The translations under genes and the position numbers were made by a program. A model generated the notes under the pieces. That model was not told the DNA's origin and did not search any database. It was given only the letters and a program-made list of their open reading frames with translations. DNA of 64,000 nt from JAFARZ01 sp035651595 (GTDB taxonomy: Bacteria > Actinomycetota > Actinomycetes > Streptosporangiales > Streptosporangiaceae): assembly GCA_035651595.1 (NCBI GenBank), contig DASRFJ010000167.1, positions 39,991 to 103,990 of the forward strand, in the 5' to 3' direction. This document shows, piece by piece, positions 56,900 to 64,000 of this stretch. Each line of letters starts with the position of its first letter. The first letter of the stretch is position 1.

Positions 56900-58960
56900 C
56901 GCGAACGGCAGCACCGCGGGCGCGCCCGCCTCGCGCAGCAGCTTCGCCGCGACGGTCATCGTCCAGCCGGTCTCGACCCGGTCGTCGACCAGCAGCACCG
57001 GCCCGGCGGTCAGGTCCATCCCGTCCGGCACTTCGAACGCGTCCCACAGCTGCCGCAGCCGCTGCGCGCTGTTAAACCGGCGCGGGCCCGGGCCGTCCGC
57101 CCGATACCGCACAGCACCCAGGAACGGCAGCCGCCCGATCGTCGCGATGCGCTCGCCGAGGCTGGCGATCAGTTCCGGCCGGGTCAGCGACGGCATCGTC
57201 ACGACCCCGGTCGGCCTGGCCGCCCAGTCCCACGCGGCGAGCACCTTCACCACCGGGTCCACGAGCTGGGCCGGCACCGCCTGGTCGGCTTCGGAAAGCA
57301 GGGTGCGCAGCGCGGTGCCCCAGCCGATGTCGGTGAGGCGGCCGAGCACCCGGCCCGGTTCGGCCTGGAGCGCCTCGGGGATTTTTCCTTTTGCTTGGGT
57401 CATGCCGGTCGGCCACATCCTGCGCGGTTCGACCTCGACGCCGGGACGCAGCAGGCGGTCGCGGGCGGCGGCGCTGCCTGCCTCGGGGACGTCGGCCGGC
57501 CATGGCCGGCCCGTGCAGTTGTCACACCGGCCGCACGGTGCGCCACCGTCGGCAAGCACTGCCGGGTCGTCGAGTTCCCGGCGGAGGTACTCCATCCGGC
57601 AGGCTCTTGTCGTCTGGTAATCGAGCATAGAGCGCTGCTCGCGGGTGCGTTCGGCGGCGACGCGCTCGTAGCGCTCGGCGTCGTAGCTCCACGGCTCACC
57701 CGTCGGCTCCCAGCCGCCCGACACGCGGCGCACCGCGCCGTCGACGTCGAGCACCTTCAGCATCTGCTCCAGCCGGCCGCGGGACAGGTCCACGAACGTT
57801 TCCAGCACCGCGGTGGACAGCGGCCGGCCCGCCTCGGCGAGCACCGCGAGCGCGGCGCGCACCTGGCGTTCTGGCGGGAACGCCAGCGAGGCGAAGTACG
57901 CCCAGATATCCCGGTCCTCGCGACCGGGCAGCAGGATCACCTCGGCGCTTTCCACCCCGCGGCCGGCCCGGCCGATTTGCTGGTAGTAGGCGACGGGGGA
58001 TTGCGGAGCCCCGAGGTGCACGACGAACCCCAGGTCAGGCTTGTCGAAGCCCATGCCGAGCGCGCTGGTGGCCACCAGCGTCTTGACCTCGTTGTCGAGC
58101 AGGGCCTGTTCAGCCACCGTACGTTCTGAGACATCGTCTTTCCCGGTGTAGGGGAGGGCGTTAATGCCCTGGTCGCGCAGGAACGCGGCGGTCTCGTGCG
58201 CGGCCGCGACGGTCAGCGTGTAGACGATGCCCGAGCCGGGGATGGCCGGCAGATGCGCGGCGAGCCAGCCGAGCCGCTGGTGCGCGGTCGGCAGGTTCAC
58301 CACGGCCAGCCGCAGCGACTCGCGGTCCAGCGAGCCGCGCAGCACCACGGTCTGGATGCCGAGCTGGTCGGCGACGTCGCGGGTGACGCGGGCGTTCGCG
58401 GTCGCGGTCGTGGCGAGCACCGGGACGCCGGGCGGCAGCGCGTCGAGCAGCGTCTTGATCCGGCGGTAGTCCGGCCGGAAGTCGTGGCCCCAGTCCGAGA
58501 CGCAGTGCGCCTCGTCGATGACCAGCAGGCCGGCCGCGGCGCTGAGCTTGGGCAAAACAAGATCGCGGAACGACGGGTTGTTCAACCGTTCGGGACTCAC
58601 CAGGAGCACATCCGCCTCGCCCCGTGCGACCTCGGCGTAGATCTGCTCCCACTCCTCGGTGTTCGCGGAGTTGATCGTGCGGGCGTGGATGCCGGCCCTG
58701 GTCGCGGCCTCGATCTGGTTGCGCATAAGAGCGAGCAGCGGGGACACGATGACTGTCGGGCCCGCGCCTCTCGCTCTGAGCAGCGCGGTGGCGACGAAGT
58801 AGACGGCGGACTTGCCCCAGCCGGTGCGCTGCACGACTAGCGCCCGGCCGCGGTCGTGGACAAGGGCGCTGATCGCCGTCCACTGGTCGTCCCGCAGCCT
58901 CGCGTGGTCGCCGGCGAGCGCGCGGAGGTGCTGTTCTGCTTCGTCGCGGAGGTCGGTCAC
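56879..58960 (-). CDS. recQ: RecQ-family ATP-dependent DNA helicase with C-terminal phosphoribosyltransferase-like domain
   Basis: The ~693-residue product has the RecQ core: LRDDQWTAI near the start, Walker A QRTGWGKSAVYF (~45), IDEAHCVSDWGHDFRPDY (motif II), TATANARVT (motif III) and QQIGRAGRG (motif VI). A zinc site follows (CRMEYLRRE ... CGRCDNCTG). The end, GPVLLVDDRVETGWTMTVAAKLL, has the phosphoribosyltransferase-like VLLVDDxxxTGxT motif fused to many actinobacterial RecQ proteins. GTG 58960 (VTDLRDEAEQHL) and ATG 58981 are both possible starts; homologues favour the former. It is divergent from the ligase gene with only 19 bp between starts. Confidence 0.9.
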   Translation of the reverse strand: MTDLRDEAEQHLRALAGDHARLRDDQWTAISALVHDRGRALVVQRTGWGKSAVYFVATALLRARGAGPTVIVSPLLALMRNQIEAATRAGIHARTINSANTEEWEQIYAEVARGEADVLLVSPERLNNPSFRDLVLPKLSAAAGLLVIDEAHCVSDWGHDFRPDYRRIKTLLDALPPGVPVLATTATANARVTRDVADQLGIQTVVLRGSLDRESLRLAVVNLPTAHQRLGWLAAHLPAIPGSGIVYTLTVAAAHETAAFLRDQGINALPYTGKDDVSERTVAEQALLDNEVKTLVATSALGMGFDKPDLGFVVHLGAPQSPVAYYQQIGRAGRGVESAEVILLPGREDRDIWAYFASLAFPPERQVRAALAVLAEAGRPLSTAVLETFVDLSRGRLEQMLKVLDVDGAVRRVSGGWEPTGEPWSYDAERYERVAAERTREQRSMLDYQTTRACRMEYLRRELDDPAVLADGGAPCGRCDNCTGRPWPADVPEAGSAAARDRLLRPGVEVEPRRMWPTGMTQAKGKIPEALQAEPGRVLGRLTDIGWGTALRTLLSEADQAVPAQLVDPVVKVLAAWDWAARPTGVVTMPSLTRPELIASLGERIATIGRLPFLGAVRYRADGPGPRRFNSAQRLRQLWDAFEVPDGMDLTAGPVLLVDDRVETGWTMTVAAKLLREAGAPAVLPFALALASG

Positions 58961-58979
58961 GGACCTACGATAGGTGCCC

Positions 58980-60422
58980 ATGGACCCCCGTCGGGCCTCG
59001 GGATTCGAGGCGGCGTTCCAGGCGTTCGCGCGCGACGAGCCGGTCGCGCTGGACGTCGTGGACCTGTTCCGGCGCACGGCCGCGACCGTGCCGGCCTACC
59101 GGAAGTTCCTCGCCGAGCACGGGATCGACCCTTCGGCAGTGGCGACCGTGTCCGACGTACTCGGGCTGCCGGCCGTGGACAAGGAGTCGTATCTGCGGCG
59201 GTATCCGCTGCCGGAGTTGTGCCGCGGCGGCACGCTCGAGGGCTGCGACATCGTCTCGGTCTCCTCCGGCTCCAGCGGCGAACCGACGATCTGGCCGCGG
59301 TCGGTCACCGACGAGCTGCACGTCGCGCGGCGGTTCGAGCAGGTGTTCCGTGACGGGTTCGGCGCGGACCGCCGCAGCACGCTGGCCGTGGTGTGCTTCC
59401 CGCTCGGCACCTGGGTCGGCGGCCTGTTCACCGTTGCCTGTACGCGGCACCTAAGCGGGAAGGGTTACCCGGTCACCACGGTGGCGCCGGGCAACAACCC
59501 GGCCGAGATCCTGCGGGTGCTCCCCGACCTGGCGCCGCACTTCGACCAGGTCGTGCTGCTCGGCTATCCGCCGTTCCTGAAGGGCGTGATCGACGCCGGC
59601 GTCGCGGCGGGCGTGCCGTGGCGGGACTACGCGGTCAAGCTCGTGCTGGCCGGCGAGGTGTTCAGCGAACAGTGGCGTGATCTGGTGGCCGGGCGGGCCG
59701 GGATCGCGGACCCGGTCTGCGACGTGGCCGCGCTGTACGGCACCGCCGACGCCGGCGTGCTGGGCAACGAGACCCCGCTGTCCGTGGCCGTGCGGCGGTT
59801 CCTGGCCGGGCGGCCGGAGCTGGCCCGTGAGGTGTTCGGCGATGCGCGGCTGCCGACGCTCGTGCAGTACGACCCGGCGAGCCGCTTGTTCGAGGCGGTC
59901 GACGGCCGGCTGCTGTTCTCCGCCGACGGCGGGATCCCGCTGATCCGGTACCAGATCAACGACGAGGGCGGGCTGTTCGGCCATCGTGAGCTGCTCGACC
60001 TGTGCGTGGCTCACGGTTTCTCGCTGGAGGCGGCCGGTCCCGAGCTGCCGTTCGTGTTCGTCTTCGGGCGGTCGCTGTTCACCGTGTCGTACTTCGGCGC
60101 CAACGTGTACCCGGAGAACGTGACGGTCGGCCTGGAGCAGCCCGGCATCAGCGACCAGGTGACCGGGAAGTTCGTGCTCGAGGCCGTGGAGGACGCCGAC
60201 CGCGACCGCCGGCTGCGCGTCACCGTGGAGTGCGCGCCGGGCCATTCCGACGCCTCGCCGGCCGAGATAGCGCGCTCGATCCGCGACCATCTCGTGCGGC
60301 TGAACAGCGAGTTCGCCCACTACGTCCCGGCGGACCGCCAACTGCCGGACGTGGCGTTGCGCGGGTTCCAGGATCCGGAGTACTTCCCGCCCGGCGTCAA
60401 GCACCGCTACACCCGCGGTTAG
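58980..60422 (+). CDS. PaaK-like adenylate-forming enzyme (phenylacetate-CoA ligase family)
   Basis: The 480-residue product has the AMP-binding motifs VSVSSGSSGEPTIWPRS (P-loop, ~95-110), YGTADAGVLGNETPLS (~255-270) and LLFSADGGIPLIRYQINDEGG (~325). It follows phenylacetate-CoA ligase more than acyl-CoA synthetases. Such enzymes activate aryl or other carboxylic acids as adenylates and pass them to CoA or to a carrier. No pathway genes are nearby, so its substrate is open. Starts at ATG 58980 or GTG 58974. Its first codons lie within a few bases of the opposing recQ start. Confidence 0.88.
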   Translation: MDPRRASGFEAAFQAFARDEPVALDVVDLFRRTAATVPAYRKFLAEHGIDPSAVATVSDVLGLPAVDKESYLRRYPLPELCRGGTLEGCDIVSVSSGSSGEPTIWPRSVTDELHVARRFEQVFRDGFGADRRSTLAVVCFPLGTWVGGLFTVACTRHLSGKGYPVTTVAPGNNPAEILRVLPDLAPHFDQVVLLGYPPFLKGVIDAGVAAGVPWRDYAVKLVLAGEVFSEQWRDLVAGRAGIADPVCDVAALYGTADAGVLGNETPLSVAVRRFLAGRPELAREVFGDARLPTLVQYDPASRLFEAVDGRLLFSADGGIPLIRYQINDEGGLFGHRELLDLCVAHGFSLEAAGPELPFVFVFGRSLFTVSYFGANVYPENVTVGLEQPGISDQVTGKFVLEAVEDADRDRRLRVTVECAPGHSDASPAEIARSIRDHLVRLNSEFAHYVPADRQLPDVALRGFQDPEYFPPGVKHRYTRG

Positions 60423-60432
60423 CATCGGTTTC

Positions 60433-60804
60433 GTGCCGGACACCGTTTCCATCAGGGACCTCAGCGTCGCCGCGGTCATCGGGGCCTACGACTGGGAGCG
60501 CGCGATCGAGCAGACGCTGGTGTTCAACGTGGACATGGCCACGGACGTGGCGCGGGCCGCGGCGAGCGATCAGTTGGCGGACGCGGTCAACTACGCCGCG
60601 GTCGCCTCGACGATCACCGCGGTGGTGCGCGACGGCCGGTTCCAGCTCATCGAGACCGCCGCGGAGCGGGTGGCCGAGCGGCTGCTCGCGGACTTCGGGC
60701 TTTCGTGGGTGCGGGTCGAGGTGATCAAGCCCCGCCCCGCCGAGGGCTTCGCCGCCGCGATCACCATCGAGCGAACCAGCATGCCCGCCCGCTTCGCGCC
60801 CTAG
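60433..60804 (+). CDS. folB: dihydroneopterin aldolase
   Basis: The 123-residue product has IRDLSVAAVIGAYDWERAIEQTLVFNVDM, DAVNYAAVASTI with the substrate-contacting tyrosine, and IETAAERVAERLLADF with the conserved glutamate and EVIKPRPA carrying the catalytic lysine. FolB cleaves dihydroneopterin to hydroxymethyl-dihydropterin in folate synthesis. It starts at GTG 60433, ten bases after the ligase gene, and is probably cotranscribed. No other folate genes lie in the window. Confidence 0.93.
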   Translation: MPDTVSIRDLSVAAVIGAYDWERAIEQTLVFNVDMATDVARAAASDQLADAVNYAAVASTITAVVRDGRFQLIETAAERVAERLLADFGLSWVRVEVIKPRPAEGFAAAITIERTSMPARFAP

Positions 60805-60881
60805 GGTGCGCGGCGGGCTTACTGCGATGCGCCCGATATGCCACATTTGCCCGGCCTGTGGCCGATACCTAGGTTGTCTTT

Positions 60882-60953
60882 GTACGCGAAACCGACAGCG
60901 CAAATCAGCATATTCCGGCATAAAGCGGGCGCAGAAACGTCGGTTTTGCGTAC
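60882..60953 (+). repeat. inverted repeat in the folB / DUF2786 gap
   Basis: GTACGCGAAACCGA (60882-60895) pairs with TCGGTTTTGCGTAC (60940-60953), 13 of 14 pairs, around a 44-bp centre. It is the clearest structure in the 294-bp gap and could be a protein-binding pair or an attenuator; I see no promoter pair that settles it. Confidence 0.6.
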
Positions 60954-61098
60954 CAGGACACGTGTAGCCCTAACGGGGCGGCCAATCACTCCGAAAGAGC
61001 CGCACTCTCGCGGCGGTGTGTCTGGCCCGTTTTGACGGTGCTGGGTGGCAAGATCGTGCCGGTGGCGGCGAGGGTCGGAGCCGGGAGGTAGCTCAGCG

Positions 61099-62469
61099 AT
61101 GGGCAAGGCCAGCAAGCAGAAGCAGAAGTCGCGCGTCGGCAAGGCGCAGCGGCGCGCGAAGCGGATCGCGTCGCGGTCGGCGGGCGCAGGTCGGTGGCAG
61201 GGTCCCGCGGATTGGGCCGCTCCGTCGCCGGAGGAGCTCGTGGCCGAGGTTATCGGCGAGGCGATGTACCACACCTGCTCCGGTAACCAGTTTGGTGCAG
61301 CCGAAGTCATCGAGATCCTCGCGAACGAGCAGATGCCGGGCTGGGGGTCAATGGTCAGCCGGGCCCTTGCGGGCGTGCTCCGGTCCGGGGTCGCCGCCGC
61401 GTGGCGGCATGGCTGGCAGCCCGCGGAACTGGCCAGGCACACCGCTAGAGAATTGCGCGGTGCGCATGAGCGTGTGATCGCCGACATGATGGCGGCCGAG
61501 ATGCGGGGCTACGCCGCTGCTACGGTCGACGACCGCTGGGCAGCGCAGATGCATTCGCTGGGTGCCAGTGCCGCGTGGACAAGCGACGGCGAGTACCTGA
61601 CCGCGCAACGCGAAGTCGTCGGCGACGCGGACTTGGCCGTGGTGATCACCACGGTGATCGAAGTAGCCCATCTGTTTCAGCACCTGCAGGCGCTGGAGTT
61701 GCTCTGCCCGCTGCCAGGGGAGGCACGTGCCGGAGCGGTACGCGCGCATGGCGATGCGGACGAGCGGGTGCTGAGCAAGATCCGTGCCCTGCTCGCCAAG
61801 GCCGAGTCGACGGAGTATCCCGACGAAGCAGAGGCGCTGTCCGCTCGCGCCCAGGAACTGATGGCCAAGTACAGCATCGATCAGGCGCTGCTCGCCGCCC
61901 GGTCCGGACAACGGGACAAGCCCGGCGGGCGGCGGCTCGTGATCGACAACCCGTATGAGGAGCCGAAGGCGTCGCTGCTGCAGACGATCGCCGCGGCTAA
62001 TCGCTGCCGGACGGTCTGGCACCGGGAACTCGGCCTGAGCACAGTGGTCGGGTTCCCGGCCGACTTGGACGCCGTGGAAATCTTGTTCACGTCGCTGCTC
62101 GTGCAGGCCAACAGCGCGATGGTCCGGGAAGGCGCCAAGCGTGATGCCCACGGCCGGTCCCGGACACGGGCGTTCCGGCAGTCGTTCCTCATCTCCTACG
62201 CGGTGCGCATCGGGGAACGGCTGGCCGAGGCCGCTGGTAACGCCGAGCAGGCCGCTGCCGCCGAGTCACCCGGACACGACCTGCTGCCGGTCCTGGCGGC
62301 CAGGCATCGGGCCGTCGACGACGCCGTGGACGCGATGTTCGGCGACAGCCTTGTCGAACGCGGCCGTTCGGCCCGCGCCCTCGACTCGGAGGGCTGGTAC
62401 TCCGGCCGCGCCGCCGCCGACCTGGCCACCTTGCACGCCAGGGAGCAAGTCGCCACGGCCGGGGGTTAG
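61099..62469 (+). CDS. DUF2786 domain protein
   Basis: The 456-residue product has a basic N-terminal tail (GKASKQKQKSRVGKAQRRAKRI), a helical middle, and a DUF2786 domain near residues 230-280 (RVLSKIRALLAKAESTEYPDEAEALSARAQELMAKYSID). An unassigned C-terminal region contains RSRTRAFRQSFLISYAVRIGERL. DUF2786 proteins are of unknown function, often phage- or plasmid-linked. GGGAGGT at 61085-61091 supports ATG 61099; the longer frame upstream lacks it. Its 3' end overlaps the ABC permease 3' end by 4 bp. Confidence 0.85.
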   Translation: MGKASKQKQKSRVGKAQRRAKRIASRSAGAGRWQGPADWAAPSPEELVAEVIGEAMYHTCSGNQFGAAEVIEILANEQMPGWGSMVSRALAGVLRSGVAAAWRHGWQPAELARHTARELRGAHERVIADMMAAEMRGYAAATVDDRWAAQMHSLGASAAWTSDGEYLTAQREVVGDADLAVVITTVIEVAHLFQHLQALELLCPLPGEARAGAVRAHGDADERVLSKIRALLAKAESTEYPDEAEALSARAQELMAKYSIDQALLAARSGQRDKPGGRRLVIDNPYEEPKASLLQTIAAANRCRTVWHRELGLSTVVGFPADLDAVEILFTSLLVQANSAMVREGAKRDAHGRSRTRAFRQSFLISYAVRIGERLAEAAGNAEQAAAAESPGHDLLPVLAARHRAVDDAVDAMFGDSLVERGRSARALDSEGWYSGRAAADLATLHAREQVATAGG

Positions 62470-63308
62470 CCGAGGGCTACGCGGCGGTAGCGGCGGACGG
62501 CGAGGGGGGCGAAGACCAGCAGCATGCCGACCGACCAGGCGACGACCGCGAGCTCGGGGTGCTGCATCGGCCAGGAGTGCACCATCGCGGCCGGGTTGGG
62601 ATTACCGAACAGCTTCCGGCTGGCCGCGGCCAGCGCGGACATGGGGTTCCATTCGGCGACCGGCTGGAGCCAGCCGGGCATGCCCTGGGTGGGCACGAAC
62701 GCGCTGGAGACGAACGTCAGCGGCAGGAAGATGATGAAGCCCAGCTGCTGGGCCGCCTCGGGACTGCGCAGCACCATGCCGAGACCGATCCCGGCCCAGG
62801 TGAACGCGTAGCCGAACAGCAGTGCCAGCGCGAGCGCCAGGGCGACGTCGCCGGGGCTGGTGTGCACCCGCCAGCCGATGGCCAGCCCGACGCAGACCAC
62901 GATGGCCGTGCTGATCAGCTGGGTGAGCAGCTCGGCGATCGAGCGGGCGATCAGCACCGCCCAGCGCGACATCGGCAGCGACCTGAACCGGTCCATCAGC
63001 CCGGTGTGCATGTCGGTGACCAGCGCCACCGCGACGCCGGGCGCGGTCTGCGCCAGACCCATGCCGAGCATGCCGCCGATCAGGTACTCGTGGTAGTTCC
63101 CGTTGTGCGGCAGCGGGATCGAGCCGCCGAAGACGTACGCGAACATCAAGATGAAGATCACCGGCATCGCGGTGACATCCATCAGCGTCTCTGGCTCGTT
63201 CCTGATCCGGGCGATCGCGCGCTTGACCAGCACCCAGACGTCGGTGAGGAACAGGCGGGACTGGCTGTGGCCGTGGGTGAAGTCCAGGTCCGCGGCGATG
63301 GCGGTCAT
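62466..63308 (-). CDS. ABC-2-type permease (DrrB-like)
   Basis: The 280-residue product has six predicted membrane helices and the ABC-2 pattern: DVWVLVKRAIARIRNEPETLMDVTAMPVIFILMFAYVFG near the start, GLMDRFRSLPMSRWAVLIARSIAELL (the coupling helix loop RFRSLPMSR) and LGFIIFLPLTFVSSAFVPTQGMP. It is the membrane partner of the ATPase at 63305, whose stop overlaps its ATG. DrrAB-type pairs export anthracyclines and other amphipathic compounds. Confidence 0.92.
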   Translation of the reverse strand: MTAIAADLDFTHGHSQSRLFLTDVWVLVKRAIARIRNEPETLMDVTAMPVIFILMFAYVFGGSIPLPHNGNYHEYLIGGMLGMGLAQTAPGVAVALVTDMHTGLMDRFRSLPMSRWAVLIARSIAELLTQLISTAIVVCVGLAIGWRVHTSPGDVALALALALLFGYAFTWAGIGLGMVLRSPEAAQQLGFIIFLPLTFVSSAFVPTQGMPGWLQPVAEWNPMSALAAASRKLFGNPNPAAMVHSWPMQHPELAVVAWSVGMLLVFAPLAVRRYRRVALG

Positions 63309-64000
63309 GCTGCCTCCTTGGTCAGCGAGAAGAACACGTCGTCCAGCGACGCCCGGCGGATCGTCACGTCGTTGACCGAGACACCGGCGGTATCCAGGGC
63401 ACGCACCACCTCGGTGGTCAGGCCCTCCGTGGGGGAGACGGGTACCGCGAGGTAATCGCCAATGTCGTTCTGCTGAACTGTGCCTTTAGCGAAGGGCTCC
63501 AGGGCGAGCACGGCCGCCGCGACGTCCTGGCCGGCCGCGAGGTTGATCTCCAGTTGCTCCCCGCCGACCCGGGACTTGAGTTCGGCCGACGTGCCCTCCG
63601 CGATCACGCGGCCGCCGTCGATGACCGCGATCCTGGCGGCCAGCTGATCTGCCTCCTCCAGGTACTGCGTGGTGAGCAGCACGGTGGCGCCGCCCGCGAC
63701 CACGCCGCGGATGGTCTCCCATACCTGGCTGCGCGCCCGCGGGTCGAGCCCGGTGGTCGGCTCGTCCAGGAACAGCACCCGGGGCTCCCCGACCAGGCTG
63801 GCCGCCAGGTCCAGGCGGCGGCGCATGCCGCCGGAATAGGTCTTGGCCGCCCGCCCGGCGGCGCCGGTCAGCTCGAACCGTTCGAGCAGCTCGGCGGCGC
63901 GCGCCTTGGCCTCCCGGCGCGGGATCTCCAGCAGCCGTCCGATCATGATCAGGTTCTCGGTGCCGGTGAGCATCTCGTCGACGGACGCGTACTGGCCGGT
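63305..64000 (-). CDS. ABC transporter ATP-binding protein (DrrA-like), cut by window edge
   Basis: The C-terminal 231 residues are in the window; the frame stays open to base 64000 (starting TGQYASVDEMLTGTENL). The signature motif TYSGGMRRRLDLAASLVG, Walker B LFLDEPTTGLDPRAR and the H-loop region LLTTQYLEEADQLA are visible, with a C-terminal domain having GVSVNDVTIRRASLDDVFF as in DrrA. Walker A lies beyond the edge. It energises export through the permease encoded next. Confidence 0.92.
   Translation of the reverse strand, partial: TGQYASVDEMLTGTENLIMIGRLLEIPRREAKARAAELLERFELTGAAGRAAKTYSGGMRRRLDLAASLVGEPRVLFLDEPTTGLDPRARSQVWETIRGVVAGGATVLLTTQYLEEADQLAARIAVIDGGRVIAEGTSAELKSRVGGEQLEINLAAGQDVAAAVLALEPFAKGTVQQNDIGDYLAVPVSPTEGLTTEVVRALDTAGVSVNDVTIRRASLDDVFFSLTKEAA

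Overview
This is a chromosomal window from a high-GC actinomycete. Most starts are coupled through ATGA or GTGA overlaps, GTG starts are frequent, and third codon positions are strongly GC-rich. A mycothiol S-conjugate amidase (mca) points to a mycothiol-producing actinobacterium. The block enolase / FtsB-like / DUF501 / Ppx-GppA is the standard actinobacterial arrangement. The closest group is probably Streptosporangiales-like, but sequence reading alone cannot fix the genus.

Region by region. (1) 1-16 kb is a cell-surface glycan and secreted-protein region. It holds the start of a polysaccharide flippase, a tightly overlapping five-gene amino-sugar operon (dehydrogenase, epimerase, two PLP aminotransferases, a PglD/NeuD acyltransferase), an anchored protein, and a 1619-residue secreted protein ending in three exact 265-residue repeats. 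These last two genes carry matching ~107-bp leaders. Then comes a lipoprotein and, on the minus strand, a three-gene unit: E1 alpha, E1 beta, and a lipoyl domain fused to a PglD/NeuD-type sugar acyltransferase. That unit is the most unusual system in the window. (2) 16.6-21.6 kb is the housekeeping block eno-ftsB-DUF501-ppx-udg, followed by an odd tRNA-like gene. (3) 21.6-22.8 kb has no convincing gene but holds tandem repeats and a perfect 38-bp palindrome. (4) 22.8-27.3 kb has thiolase, cystathionine beta-synthase and cystathionine gamma-synthase. (5) 27.3-33 kb has a VWA protein and a MoxR/ChlI-type ATPase, then hpd divergent from an Lrp-type regulator. (6) 33-37.4 kb has a TetR/MFS pair with two matching operators, greA, mca and a coupled 50-residue membrane peptide. 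(7) 37.5-49 kb has an SNF2 helicase with a SWIM protein, a secreted serine hydrolase, a SWIM/DUF6493 pair (the latter frameshifted), an acidic protein and serS. (8) 49-64 kb has TetR/MMPL and MarR/MFS regulator-transporter pairs, a decayed MFS gene, two CrcB fluoride channels, a rhodanese, a RecQ helicase divergent from a PaaK-like ligase, folB, a DUF2786 protein and a DrrAB-type ABC exporter cut by the right edge.

Two families of small intergenic repeats run through the window. Five copies of an ~85-bp nested palindrome lie at about 15.1, 29.6, 29.9, 41.5 and 49.1 kb. A second hairpin is intact at 16.4 kb and split at 49.0-49.35 kb, with a copy of the first family between its halves. No CRISPR array, transposase or rRNA was seen.
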